Shown here one piece after another: positions 17,133-25,899 of a stretch of DNA of 64,000 nucleotides. Position numbers and translations under genes: made by a program. Numbering within the stretch: position 1 is the first letter of the stretch; every line of letters starts with the position of its first letter. The notes below the pieces were generated by a model. That model did no database searches, was not told the origin of the DNA, and was given only the letters and a program-made list of their open reading frames with translations. The stretch comes from Clavibacter capsici (GTDB lineage Bacteria; Actinomycetota; Actinomycetes; Actinomycetales; Microbacteriaceae): contig NZ_CP012573.1 of the NCBI RefSeq assembly GCF_001280205.1, positions 868,001 through 932,000 on the forward strand, read 5' to 3'.

Positions 17133-17146
17133 CTTATGCGCATAAG
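17133..17146. promoter_or_regulatory. Palindromic operator candidate for the LacI-family repressor
   Basis: CTTATGCGCATAAG is a perfect 14-base palindrome with a central CG step, the form recognised by LacI-family dimers. It is AT-rich compared with its surroundings and ends 46 bases before the GTG of the sugar-binding lipoprotein gene. The LacI-type gene at 22310 closes the same cluster and is the obvious candidate partner. Confidence 0.65.
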
Positions 17147-17192
17147 TAGATCACCGGCTCGCGACGCGGGCGCTTCGTTCAAGGAGGAACAC

Positions 17193-18461
17193 GTGAGGAC
17201 ATCCATGCGTCTCGGCGCGGTCGCGACCGTGCTGGCGGCCACCGTCGCGCTGACCGGCTGCGGCCGCTCGGCCGACGAGGGCTCCGGTGCCGCGGCCGCG
17301 ACCACGCTCGGCTCCGAGCCCGCGACCGGCAAGGTCACCATGTGGGCGATGGGAGCGGAGGGCGAGGCCCTGCCCGCCTTCGTGAAGACGTTCGAGGACG
17401 CGAACCCGGGCGTCGAGGTCGACGTCACGGCGATCCCGTGGGACGCCGCGCACAACAAGTTCCAGACGGCCATCGCGGGCGGCACCACCCCGGACATCGC
17501 GATGATGGGCACCACGTGGATGGCGGACTTCGCCGACGCCCTCACCACCGTCCCGACCGACGTCGACACGAGCGGCTCCTTCCCCGGCCCCCTCGCGACC
17601 AACACCGTGGGGGACCGCGCCGCCGGCATCCCCTGGTACGTCGACACCCGCGTCCTCTACTACCGCACCGACCTCGCGGCGAAGGCCGGCTGGACGACGG
17701 CACCCACGACGTGGGACGAGCTCAAGCAGATGGCGTCCGACATGCAGACGAAGGCCGGCGCCGCCCACGGCATCCGCCTCCCGGCCGGCAACGACGCCTT
17801 CCAGGGCACGCTCTGGATGCCGTGGTCGAACGGCGCCGAGATCGCCGACGGCGCGAAGTGGACGCTCGACACCCCCGAGATGCGGGAGGCCTACGAGTAC
17901 TACGGCAGCTTCTTCGCCGACGGCATCGCGGATCCCGACGTGGACGTCTCGTCCGGCGCGCAGGAGTCGTCGTTCGTCGACGGATCCACGCCCATGCTCA
18001 TCGAGGGCCCCTTCGAGATCGGCCAGCTGAAGGCGGTCGGCGGCGCGGACTTCGCGTCGAGGTTCACCACCGCCGTGCTCCCGTCGAAGGAGACCTCCGC
18101 GTCGTTCAGCGGCGGCGCCAACCTGGTCGTCTTCGACCAGGCGAAGAACCAGGACGCCGCGTGGAAGCTCGCCCGCTGGCTCGGCCAGCCGGACACCCAG
18201 GCGGCCTGGTACGCCGCGACGGGCGACCTCCCCGCGTCGCAGTCGGCCTGGCAGGATCCCGCGCTCCAGGGCGACCCGACCCTCGCGGCCTTCGGCGAGC
18301 AGCTCAAGACGGCGAAGTCGGTGCCCGTGAGCACGAACTGGGTCAAGGTCGGATCCGCCGCGGATTCCGCGCTCGAGCGGATCCGCCGCGGCACCGCCAC
18401 CGTGCCCGACGCGCTGGCGAAGCTGCAGTCGGACGCGGACTCCATCGGGTCGGCGGAGTAG
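17193..18461 (+). CDS. Sugar ABC transporter substrate-binding lipoprotein
   Basis: 422 residues. A signal peptide ends in lipobox ALTGC (Cys about residue 23). The mature part is a family-1 extracellular solute-binding protein, with motifs such as VTMWAMGAEGEALPAF, PDIAMMGTTWMADF and GGANLVVFDQAKNQDAAWKL. It should capture a saccharide at the cell surface for the two permeases that follow. The GTG start is fixed by AAGGAGG at 17181-17187. The linked GH3 glycosidase suggests an oligosaccharide or beta-glucoside as substrate (inference). Confidence 0.92.
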   Translation: MRTSMRLGAVATVLAATVALTGCGRSADEGSGAAAATTLGSEPATGKVTMWAMGAEGEALPAFVKTFEDANPGVEVDVTAIPWDAAHNKFQTAIAGGTTPDIAMMGTTWMADFADALTTVPTDVDTSGSFPGPLATNTVGDRAAGIPWYVDTRVLYYRTDLAAKAGWTTAPTTWDELKQMASDMQTKAGAAHGIRLPAGNDAFQGTLWMPWSNGAEIADGAKWTLDTPEMREAYEYYGSFFADGIADPDVDVSSGAQESSFVDGSTPMLIEGPFEIGQLKAVGGADFASRFTTAVLPSKETSASFSGGANLVVFDQAKNQDAAWKLARWLGQPDTQAAWYAATGDLPASQSAWQDPALQGDPTLAAFGEQLKTAKSVPVSTNWVKVGSAADSALERIRRGTATVPDALAKLQSDADSIGSAE

Positions 18462-18464
18462 CCG

Positions 18465-19406
18465 TTGGCCCTCACCGTCACGCGTGCGGCCGGGACCCGT
18501 CCCGGCCGCACCCGGTCCCCGCTCGTCGCCCGGCGGCGCCGTCGCCAGGCGCTCATCGCCTGGGGCTTCTGCCTCCCGTTCGTCGCCGTGTTCGCGGTCT
18601 TCATGCTCGTGCCGCTCGTCAGCTCGTTCGCGATGTCGTTCACGGACTTCCGCGCCACGGACATCCGCTCGCCGTTCGCGGTCGACTTCATCGGCCTCGA
18701 CCAGTACGCGAAGCTCCTCGGCGACGCCACGTTCCTCCGCTCCATCGGCGTGACGGCGTCCTTCGTGGTCGTCGGGATCCCCGTGACGATGGTGACCGCG
18801 CTCGCGCTGGCCCTCGCGCTCAACTCCGGGAGGGGCCGCATCGTCTCGTTCTTCCGGGTCGGCTTCTACGCGCCCGTCGTGACGAGCATCGTCGCGGTCT
18901 CGGTCGTGTGGCGCTACATCCTGCAGCCGGACGGGCTGCTCAACTCGGCGCTCGCGGTGGTCGGGATCACCGGCCCCAACTGGCTGAGCGACACCGCGTG
19001 GGCCCTGCCCTCGCTCGTCGCGATGGCGGTCTGGCGGAACGTCGGCACCCTCATGATCATCTTCCTGGCCGGCCTCCAGGCCGTGCCCGAGGAGGTGCAG
19101 GAGGCGGCCGTGATGGACGGCGCGAGCCCCTGGCGCCGCCTCGTCTCGGTCACGCTGCCGCTGCTGCGGCCGACCCTGCTGCTCGGATCCGTGCTCATCT
19201 CGGTCGGCTTCCTGCAGTTCTTCGAGGAGGCGTTCGTGATGACGCGCGGCGGCCCCCTCGACTCCACGCTGTCCGTCGCGTACTACACGTACCGGCAGTT
19301 CGGCTTCGGCGAGTACGGCCTCGCCTCCGCGGCGAGCTACGTCCTCTTCCTCGCCATCGCCCTGCTCAGCCTGCTGCAGTTCCGGCTGCTGCGGTCGAAG
19401 GACTGA
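18465..19406 (+). CDS. Sugar ABC transporter permease (MalF type)
   Basis: 313 residues with an Arg-rich N-terminus and six membrane segments. The EAA loop near residues 205-225 (EEVQEAAVMDGASPWRRLVS) contacts the ATPase. A TTG start three bases after the upstream stop is the best placed; GGAG precedes it. It pairs with the MalG-type permease 11 bases downstream. No ATP-binding gene is present in the cluster, so a shared ATPase such as MsiK, encoded elsewhere, is likely. Confidence 0.92.
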   Translation: MALTVTRAAGTRPGRTRSPLVARRRRRQALIAWGFCLPFVAVFAVFMLVPLVSSFAMSFTDFRATDIRSPFAVDFIGLDQYAKLLGDATFLRSIGVTASFVVVGIPVTMVTALALALALNSGRGRIVSFFRVGFYAPVVTSIVAVSVVWRYILQPDGLLNSALAVVGITGPNWLSDTAWALPSLVAMAVWRNVGTLMIIFLAGLQAVPEEVQEAAVMDGASPWRRLVSVTLPLLRPTLLLGSVLISVGFLQFFEEAFVMTRGGPLDSTLSVAYYTYRQFGFGEYGLASAASYVLFLAIALLSLLQFRLLRSKD

Positions 19407-19417
19407 AAGGCACGCGC

Positions 19418-20329
19418 ATGACCACCACCGCATCCGCCCCCGCCGCCACGGCCGCCGTCGTCACAGGCGCCGCGGCCGGCACCCCGCCCCGCCGCCGGCG
19501 CCGCACCGACCGCGGCCGGCGCACCCGCGCGATCGTCTACCTCGTCCTCGCCGCCGTGCTCTGCGTCTGGCTCCTGCCCTTCATCTGGATGGCGCTCGGG
19601 TCCGTGAAGACGCAGGGCGAGATCCTGCAGCGACCGCCCACGTGGTGGCCCCAGGATCCCGTCGCGGACAACTTCGCCCAGTGGTTCGGGCCGCTGGACT
19701 TCGGCACGTTCTTCTCCAACAGCCTCGTCGTCGCGCTCGTCACGGTGCTCGGCAACCTCGTGTTCTGCTCGATGGTCGGCTACGCGCTCGCGAAGATGGA
19801 GTTCCCCGGCAAGCGCATCCTCTTCCTGACCGTGATGGTGACGCTCATGGTGCCGGGCGTCGTCACCTTCGTGCCGCTGTTCGTCATGGTCTCGGGGCTC
19901 GGCCTCGTGAACACGTACGCGGCGCTCATCCTCCCCTTCATCACGGCGCCCATCGGGGTGTTCCTCATGCGGCAGTTCATGCTCGGGATCCCGGAGGCGC
20001 TCATCGAGGCCGCCCGGCTCGACGGCGCGGGGGAGTTCCGCATCTTCGCCCGCATCGTGATGCCGCTGTGCGGGCCGCCGCTCGCGACGCTCGGGATCCT
20101 CACGTTCCTCGCGTCGTGGAACAACTTCCTCTGGCCGCTCGTCGCGGCGCAGACGGAGCAGATGTACACGCTGCCGATCGCGCTGTCGCTGTACTCGACC
20201 GGGCAGAACGCGACCGACTACGGCCTGCTGCTCGCCGGATCCGTGCTGGTGATCGCGCCGATCCTCGCCCTGTTCGTGTTCCTGCAGCGCTACTTCATCC
20301 AGGGCGTCGCGACCGCCGGCCTCAAGTGA
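19418..20329 (+). CDS. Sugar ABC transporter permease (MalG type)
   Basis: 303 residues. A Thr/Ala-rich and then Arg-rich N-terminus precedes six membrane segments. The EAA loop reads EALIEAARLDGAGEFRIFARI near residue 195, followed by MPLCGPPLATLGILTFLASWNNF, typical of MalG-like permeases. It forms the membrane channel together with the preceding gene. GAAAGG lies about nine bases before the ATG. Confidence 0.92.
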   Translation: MTTTASAPAATAAVVTGAAAGTPPRRRRRTDRGRRTRAIVYLVLAAVLCVWLLPFIWMALGSVKTQGEILQRPPTWWPQDPVADNFAQWFGPLDFGTFFSNSLVVALVTVLGNLVFCSMVGYALAKMEFPGKRILFLTVMVTLMVPGVVTFVPLFVMVSGLGLVNTYAALILPFITAPIGVFLMRQFMLGIPEALIEAARLDGAGEFRIFARIVMPLCGPPLATLGILTFLASWNNFLWPLVAAQTEQMYTLPIALSLYSTGQNATDYGLLLAGSVLVIAPILALFVFLQRYFIQGVATAGLK

Positions 20330-20361
20330 CCCCCTCCCGCCTCCGACCCCTGGAGACCCCC

Positions 20362-22224
20362 ATGCCCCGCGCCCCGCGCACGCTCCTCACCGCCCCCGAC
20401 GGCACCCGGTTCCGCGACCTCGACGGCGACGGGGTGATGGCGCCGTACGAGGACCCGCGGCTGACCCCCGAGGAGCGGACGGCCGACCTGGTGGGCCGCC
20501 TCAGCCTCGCCGAGAAGGCCGGCCTCATGTTCCAGACCGTGATCGAGGTGGGCGCCGACGGCGAGCTGAAGGAGGAGCCGGGCGCGATCTCGAAGTCCGG
20601 CACCACGGAGGTCGTGGTGGGCAAGGCCATGAACCACTTCAACGTGCACGAGATCCGCACGGCCCGGCAGGCCGCGCGCTGGAGCAACCGGCTGCAGGAG
20701 CTGGCGGAGTCGACGCCGCACGGGATCCCCGTCACGGTCAGCACGGATCCGCGGCACGCCTTCGTCGAGAACGCGGGCGTCGCCTTCTCGGCGGGCCCGT
20801 TCTCCCAGTGGCCGGAGGCGCTCGGCCTCGCGGCCCTCGACGACGTCGACGCGATCCGCGCGTTCGCCGACACCGCGCGGCAGGAGTACGTGGCCGTGGG
20901 GATCCGCGCGGCGCTGCACCCCCAGATCGACCTCGCCACCGAGCCGCGCTGGGGCCGGCAGGCGCAGACGCTCGGGCACGACGCCGACCGCGTCGCCGAG
21001 TTCACGGCCGCGTACCTCGAGGGCTTCCAGGGCGACGCGCTCGGATCCACGAGCGTCGCCTGCACCACCAAGCACTTCCCGGGCGGCGGCCCGCAGAAGG
21101 ACGGCGAGGACGCGCACTTCCCCTACGGCCGCGAGCAGGTGTACCCGGGCGGCATGTTCGAGTACCACCTGCGCCCGTTCCGCGAGGCGATCGCGCGCGG
21201 GACCGCCGCGATGATGCCGTACTACGGCATGCCCGAGGGGCTCGTGCGCGGCGGCGAGGAGATCGAGCCGGTGGGCTTCGGCTTCAACCGGCAGGTGATC
21301 ACGGGGCTGCTGCGCGAGGAGCTCGGCTACGACGGCGTCGTGGTCACCGACTGGGAGCTCGTGAACGACAACCACGTGGGCGACCAGGTGCTGCCGGCGC
21401 GCGCGTGGGGCGTCGAGGAGCTGACGCCGCACGAGCGGATGCAGCGGATCATCGAGGCGGGCTGCGACCAGTTCGGCGGCGAGGAGTGCGTCGACGTGCT
21501 GCTCGACCTCGTGGCGGACGGCCGCGTGACGGAGGCGCGCATCGACGAGTCGGTGCGCCGCCTGCTGCTCGTGAAGTTCCAGCTGGGGCTCTTCGACGAC
21601 CCGTACGTCGACGAGGACGCGGCCGAGCGGATCGTCGGCCGCGCCGACTTCCGCGAGCTCGGCACCCGCGCGCAGGCCGCGTCGGTCACGGTGCTGGAGA
21701 ACCGGGAGCGCGACGGGCGCCCGACGCTGCCGCTCCCGGTCGACGGGCCGCGGCTGCGCGTGCACGTCGAGGGGCTGCGGCCGGAGGCGCTCGACGGCTG
21801 GGCGGATCCCGCCGCGACCCCCGAGGAGGCCGACCTCGCCATCGTGCGGCTCGGCGCCCCCTTCGAGCCGCGCTCCGACCTGTTCCTCGAGGCGTGGTTC
21901 CACCAGGGGTCGCTCGAGTTCCCGCCCGGGCTCGTGCACCGGCTGCGGCGGATCGCCGACCGTTGCCCGCTCGTCGTCGTCGTCAACCTCGACCGGCCGG
22001 CGATCATGACGCCGCTGCTGCCGTTCGTCTCCGCGCTCGCCGTGGACTACGGCAGCTCCGACGCGGCCGTGCTCGACGCGCTCACGGGCAGGGTCGCGCC
22101 GGTGGGGCGGCTGCCGGTGGAGATCCCGCGCTCGATGGACGCCGTGCGCGCCTCGCGCACGGACGTGCCCTCGGACACGGAGGACCCGGTGTACCCGCTG
22201 CACCACGGTCTCCGGATCCCCTGA
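20362..22224 (+). CDS. Glycoside hydrolase family 3 (beta-glucosidase/beta-xylosidase type), cytoplasmic
   Basis: 620 residues with no signal peptide. The N-terminal barrel carries LSLAEKAGLMFQ, the KHFPGGG motif near residue 236 and the nucleophile Asp330 in VVVTDWELV. A second alpha/beta domain follows (VVNLDRPAIMTPLLP, GRLPVEIPRS). It should hydrolyse a beta-linked sugar after import by the preceding ABC transporter. The ATG at 20362 has TGGAG seven bases upstream and lies 32 bases after the permease stop, consistent with one operon. The exact sugar cannot be read from the sequence. Confidence 0.9.
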   Translation: MPRAPRTLLTAPDGTRFRDLDGDGVMAPYEDPRLTPEERTADLVGRLSLAEKAGLMFQTVIEVGADGELKEEPGAISKSGTTEVVVGKAMNHFNVHEIRTARQAARWSNRLQELAESTPHGIPVTVSTDPRHAFVENAGVAFSAGPFSQWPEALGLAALDDVDAIRAFADTARQEYVAVGIRAALHPQIDLATEPRWGRQAQTLGHDADRVAEFTAAYLEGFQGDALGSTSVACTTKHFPGGGPQKDGEDAHFPYGREQVYPGGMFEYHLRPFREAIARGTAAMMPYYGMPEGLVRGGEEIEPVGFGFNRQVITGLLREELGYDGVVVTDWELVNDNHVGDQVLPARAWGVEELTPHERMQRIIEAGCDQFGGEECVDVLLDLVADGRVTEARIDESVRRLLLVKFQLGLFDDPYVDEDAAERIVGRADFRELGTRAQAASVTVLENRERDGRPTLPLPVDGPRLRVHVEGLRPEALDGWADPAATPEEADLAIVRLGAPFEPRSDLFLEAWFHQGSLEFPPGLVHRLRRIADRCPLVVVVNLDRPAIMTPLLPFVSALAVDYGSSDAAVLDALTGRVAPVGRLPVEIPRSMDAVRASRTDVPSDTEDPVYPLHHGLRIP

Positions 22225-22240
22225 TCGCGGCGGTGCCCGC

Positions 22241-22257
22241 CCCGCGGTCGCCGCGGG
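22241..22257 (+). terminator. Hairpin after the glycoside operon
   Basis: CCCGCGG and CCGCGGG pair perfectly around a TCG loop, 16 bases after the GH3 stop. There is no T-run. The following lacI-type gene has its own -10 box (TACGCT, 22283-22288). Confidence 0.4.
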
Positions 22258-22309
22258 CTCGGTCGGCCGCGCCCTCCTCGCCTACGCTTCCAGGAGAGAG
22301 GACGGTCGC

Positions 22310-23449
22310 ATGAGCCCCCGACGCCCCACGGTCTACGACGTCGCCGAACGCGCGAAGGTCTCCATCGCGACCGTGTCGTTCGCGTTCAGCCGACCGGACC
22401 AGATCAGCCAGGCGACCCGGGAGCGGGTGCTCGAGACGGCCCGCGAGATCGGCTACATGCCGAGCGCGTCCGCCCGCGGCCTCGCCCGGGGCCGCACGGG
22501 CGCGCTCGGCCTGCACTCGTTCGACCTCCTCATCGACCGGCCGCTCCAGCGCGAGCCCGACGAGCCGGCCGCGGCGGCCGACGCCGGGGCCCAGCGGGAG
22601 CCGTACGCGCCCGGCCGCACGTTCCTCCCGTGGGACGAGGCGGGCGAGGTCGCGGCGGATCCGCGCGCGTTCCCGCTCTACGTCGACGAGGTGCGGCGCG
22701 GCTTCGAGCTCGAGTGCCGCGCCCACGACCGGCCCGTGATGCTCAGCCGCGGCAGCGACACGACGACCGCGGTCGCGGAGTCCGCCGGCCGCGTCGACGG
22801 GCTCGCGATCTTCCCGGGCCCGTCCGCGGCGGCGTCGCTCACGCGCGTCTCGCTCAGGATGCCGATCGTGCTCTTCAGCTACCCGCCGGCCGACGACGGG
22901 CACCACCGGGTCACGTCCGACAACGCCGGGGGAGCGCGCGACCTGGTGCGGCACCTCGTCATCGAGCACGGGATCACCGACCTGGGCTTCGTGGGCGCCA
23001 CGACCGTCGGCGACTACCGGGAGCGGTTCGAGGGGTGCATGGCGGCGCTGGCGGAGCTCGGCGTCCCGGCTCCGGACGAGGTGCTCGACGACACCGTGCT
23101 CGGCGAGGGATCCGGCTTCGGCGGCGTCATGGCCGCGCTCCGGGCGGGCCGCCTGCCGCGCGCGCTCGTGTGCGCGAGCGACCAGCTGGCCCTCGCGCTC
23201 GTCGACCTGCTGCGGGCGGAGGGCGTGGACGTTCCGGGCGACGTGGTGGTCACGGGCTTCGACGGGATCCTCGCGGGCCTCCTCTCGACGCCGCGGCTGA
23301 CGACCGTGCGGCAGCCCATGGAGGCCATGGGGCGCGCGGCCGCCCGCATCCTCATCGACACGACGAGCGCCCCGCAGCAGGCGGATCCGGTGACCCTGCG
23401 GCTCGGCACGAAGCTCGTGGTGCGCGAGAGCTGCGGCTGCCGGGGCTGA
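22310..23449 (+). CDS. LacI-family transcriptional regulator
   Basis: 379 residues. The HTH is at residues 6-30 (TVYDVAERAKVSIATVSFAF) with hinge ASARGLARGRTGALGL. The sugar-sensing core ends in LVVRESCGC. An unusual proline/alanine/acid-rich stretch of about 45 residues (about 80-125) separates the first core strand from the YVDEVRRGFE helix; typical relatives lack it. It probably represses the upstream ABC-GH3 operon through the palindrome at 17133. RBS AGGAGAG and -10 TACGCT (22283-22288) indicate independent transcription. Confidence 0.9.
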   Translation: MSPRRPTVYDVAERAKVSIATVSFAFSRPDQISQATRERVLETAREIGYMPSASARGLARGRTGALGLHSFDLLIDRPLQREPDEPAAAADAGAQREPYAPGRTFLPWDEAGEVAADPRAFPLYVDEVRRGFELECRAHDRPVMLSRGSDTTTAVAESAGRVDGLAIFPGPSAAASLTRVSLRMPIVLFSYPPADDGHHRVTSDNAGGARDLVRHLVIEHGITDLGFVGATTVGDYRERFEGCMAALAELGVPAPDEVLDDTVLGEGSGFGGVMAALRAGRLPRALVCASDQLALALVDLLRAEGVDVPGDVVVTGFDGILAGLLSTPRLTTVRQPMEAMGRAAARILIDTTSAPQQADPVTLRLGTKLVVRESCGCRG

Positions 23450-23455
23450 CGTCGC

Positions 23456-23668
23456 CTAGCGCCGCAGCGACCGCCGGCGCACGACCTCCACGACGAGGCC
23501 GATCACGACGAGCGCGGCGCCGGCCGCGACGAACGCCCAGGCCACCCCGATGCCGTCCGGCTCCTCGCCCGCGATCCCGCCCATCACGGCGCCGAGCGCC
23601 ACGGCGAGGACGAGCGCGCCGGATCCCGCGACGACGGCGGCCAGGACCTTCACGTCGATCGCCGTCAC
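23456..23668 (-). CDS. Small membrane protein, two helices
   Basis: 70 residues. Hydrophobic segments lie at about 8-30 and 42-62, with a basic C-terminus (VRRRSLRR). The GTG start overlaps the stop of the MOSC gene by four bases (GTGA), which supports real, coupled translation. No family is recognised. It ends seven bases from the convergent lacI-type gene. Confidence 0.6.
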   Translation of the reverse strand: MTAIDVKVLAAVVAGSGALVLAVALGAVMGGIAGEEPDGIGVAWAFVAAGAALVVIGLVVEVVRRRSLRR

Positions 23669-24219
23669 ACCGGCTGCAGCGCCAGCTGCTCGCCCGCGGG
23701 CAGCTCCACGCGCACGGCGTCGTCGGGGCGGACCTCGCCGCCGGTGATCACGACGCCCATGACGCCGGACTTCCGCACGACGTTGCCGTCGGCGTCGCGG
23801 TCGAGCACCGCCTTCATGGCGCCCGCGCCGAGCGCGTCGATCTGGATGCAGGGGTTCCGCAGCCCGGTCAGCTCCACGACGGCCTCGTCGCCGAGGTGCA
23901 GCCGGGTGCCGGTCGGCAGGTCGAGGAGCGGGACGCCCGCGGTCGTGACGTTCTCGCCGAGGTCACCGGGGCCCACCGCGTAGCCCTTGCCCGCGAGCTC
24001 CTCGTGCAGCTCGGCGTGGACCAGGTGCACCTGGCGGAGGTTCGGCGCGTCCGGGTCGCGGCGCTTCCGGGAGAGGTGCTGCACGGTGGTGCCGAGGTGC
24101 GCGTCGCCCTCGACGCCGAGCCCGGCGAGGAGCGTGATCGACGTGCGGACGGGCTTGGAGAAGCGGTGGGCGTCGTCGCGCGCGACCGCGAGGACCCGGG
24201 GCGAGGGGGACGGCTGCAT
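23665..24219 (-). CDS. MOSC-domain protein
   Basis: 184 residues. MOSC domains are molybdenum-cofactor sulfurase C-terminal folds that carry or transfer sulfur. The motifs GVEGDAHLG, GDLGENVTT and LTGLRNPCIQID are diagnostic; the cysteine in NPC is the conserved one. Stand-alone bacterial MOSC proteins (YiiM-like) have been linked to molybdenum-dependent reduction of N-hydroxylated compounds. No molybdenum cofactor gene is nearby. The ATG follows a probable leaderless promoter. Confidence 0.88.
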   Translation of the reverse strand: MQPSPSPRVLAVARDDAHRFSKPVRTSITLLAGLGVEGDAHLGTTVQHLSRKRRDPDAPNLRQVHLVHAELHEELAGKGYAVGPGDLGENVTTAGVPLLDLPTGTRLHLGDEAVVELTGLRNPCIQIDALGAGAMKAVLDRDADGNVVRKSGVMGVVITGGEVRPDDAVRVELPAGEQLALQPV

Positions 24220-24226
24220 GCCTGCG

Positions 24227-24232
24227 ACGATA
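24227..24232 (-). promoter_or_regulatory. -10 box of a probable leaderless promoter (MOSC gene)
   Basis: On the minus strand TATCGT is followed by seven bases and then the ATG at 24219. Confidence 0.5.
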
Positions 24233-24337
24233 GCGACGCCGCGCCCGCGGGGCGAGCCCTCCCGCCGGACGGGGGCGCGACGTGCCGCACGTGCCGCCCG
24301 GCATGCGTCGTGGTCGCGCCGTGGGCGGGGGACGCGC

Positions 24338-24371
24338 GGAGGGCCGGGCCGACGTGTCGGCCCGGCCCTCC
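24338..24371 (-). terminator. Long perfect hairpin after the first MHS transporter gene
   Basis: GGAGGGCCGGGCCGAC (24338-24353) pairs over all 16 bases with 24356-24371. It sits 21 bases beyond the stop of the MHS gene read on the minus strand, and within the 172-base gap that precedes it. There is no T-run, as is common for actinobacterial terminators. Confidence 0.7.
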
Positions 24372-24391
24372 CGATCGTCGGCTCGCGGTGA

Positions 24392-25795
24392 TCAGTTCGC
24401 CGCGTCGGACGTCGTCGCGCCCTCGCCGTGCTCGCGCAGCACGAGGAGCGCCGCGAACGAGATCGCCGACGCGACGCTGAGGTAGACGCCGACGAGCATG
24501 ACGCCGCCGCCCCCGACGTCCCACAGCCAGGTGGCGATGAAGGGCGCCACGGCGCCGCCGATGATGCCCGCGAGGCTGAACGCGAGGGACGCGCCCGTGT
24601 AGCGGACGTCGGTGGCGAACATGGCCGGCAGCAGGGATCCCACGGCGCCGTAGGCGAGGCCGATGAGCACGAAGCCGAGGATCACGAACATGAGCGTGCC
24701 CGGCAGGCCCGCGGCGAGCAGCGGGTCCATCAGGAGGCCGAACACGACCATGCCGAGCGCGCTCCGGACGACGACCGGCCGCGCGCCCATGCGGCCCGCC
24801 AGGGCCCCGGACACCACGATGGCCGCGGCGAAGAACACGACGCCCACGAGGAGCATCAGCAGGAAGTCGGTGCGCGCGAAGCCGAGGCCGGCGTGGAACG
24901 TGGACGCGTCGAACGGCTTGCCCGCCTTCGTGGCGGCGGCCTCGGCGGCTTCGGCCGTGCGGGGCGACGTGGCGTAGGTGACCGCGAACGTGGTCATCAG
25001 GTAGAAGAGCGTGAACGTGGCGAGCAGGGCGAAGGACCCGAGGAGCAGCCCGCGCCAGCCGGTGCGGATCGTGCGGCCGAGCGGCAGCCGCGAGGTGGCG
25101 CCGCGGTCGAGCACGCGCTGGAACTCGGGCGCCTCGACGAGCTTCACGCGCACGTACAGGCCCACGAGCACGAGGGCCGCGCTCGCGATGAACGGGACGC
25201 GCCAGCCCCAGGCCTGGAGGTCGGCCGGGGTGAGCGTGAGCGACAGCACGAGGAACAGGCCGTTCGCGAGGATGAAGCCGATGGGCGCGCCGAGCTGCGG
25301 GAACGTGCCGTAGAGGGCGCGCTTGCCGGCGGGCGCGTTCTCGGTGGCGAGCAGCGCGGCGCCGCCCCACTCGCCGCCGAGGCCGAGGCCCTGGATGAAG
25401 CGGAGCACCGCCAGGGCGGCGGGGGCCGCGATCTCCCAGCCCGGCGTGAGGCCGCTCGGCAGGCAGCCGATGAGCACGGTCGCGATGCCCATGGTGAGCA
25501 GCGACGCGACGAGCGTGCGGGTGCGGCCGAAGCGGTCCCCGAAGTGGCCGAAGAGCACGGATCCGATGGGGCGGGCGAAGAACGCGACGCCGAACACGGC
25601 GAGCGACTGCAGCTGCGCGACGGTCGGGTCGTCGTTCGCGAAGAAGAGCGCGGGGAAGACGAGCACGGCGGCGGTCGCGTAGACGTAGAAGTCGAAGAAC
25701 TCGATGGAGGTGCCGACGAGGCTCGCGACCAGCACGCGGGAGCGCGGGTTGGCGGGGGCGGCGAGGGGCGGGGCGGTGGCGGGGGCAGCGGACAT
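24392..25795 (-). CDS. MFS transporter, metabolite:H+ symporter (MHS) family, copy 1
   Basis: 467 residues, 12 membrane segments. The N-terminus GTSIEFFDFYVYATAA and the loop GHFGDRFGRTRTL are hallmarks of ShiA/ProP/KgtP-like symporters for organic acids, betaine or shikimate. The loop NAPAGKRALYGTFPQLGAP is also typical. The substrate is not predictable. The ATG at 25795 (MSAAPAT) starts a normal family N-terminus; in-frame codons further upstream are Arg/Pro-rich. It is a close paralogue of the next gene, with long identical blocks. The 104-base gap between them includes inverted repeat GCCACG-N3-CGTGGC at 25828-25842. Confidence 0.9.
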   Translation of the reverse strand: MSAAPATAPPLAAPANPRSRVLVASLVGTSIEFFDFYVYATAAVLVFPALFFANDDPTVAQLQSLAVFGVAFFARPIGSVLFGHFGDRFGRTRTLVASLLTMGIATVLIGCLPSGLTPGWEIAAPAALAVLRFIQGLGLGGEWGGAALLATENAPAGKRALYGTFPQLGAPIGFILANGLFLVLSLTLTPADLQAWGWRVPFIASAALVLVGLYVRVKLVEAPEFQRVLDRGATSRLPLGRTIRTGWRGLLLGSFALLATFTLFYLMTTFAVTYATSPRTAEAAEAAATKAGKPFDASTFHAGLGFARTDFLLMLLVGVVFFAAAIVVSGALAGRMGARPVVVRSALGMVVFGLLMDPLLAAGLPGTLMFVILGFVLIGLAYGAVGSLLPAMFATDVRYTGASLAFSLAGIIGGAVAPFIATWLWDVGGGGVMLVGVYLSVASAISFAALLVLREHGEGATTSDAAN

Positions 25796-25899
25796 GGCGG
25801 TGGCTTCCGTCGGTGGGGCGGGGAGACGCCACGGATCGTGGCGCGCCGACGGTACCGGCGCTCCCCGCCCCTCGGGGCCCACCGTTCACATGACGTGGG

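Noticed and set aside
17136-17192. Upstream ATG start for the sugar-binding lipoprotein
   Set aside because: It would add a non-signal-like segment and overlap the operator; AAGGAGG fixes the GTG at 17193.
16952-17647. N-terminal extension of the XRE regulator to about 405 residues
   Set aside because: The extension runs antisense through the sugar-binding lipoprotein gene; the ATG at 16951 begins a standard HTH domain.
25828-25842. Inverted repeat GCCACG-N3-CGTGGC between the two MHS genes as a terminator
   Set aside because: Short arms, no T-run and several other GC-rich partial pairings in the same gap; the role cannot be decided.
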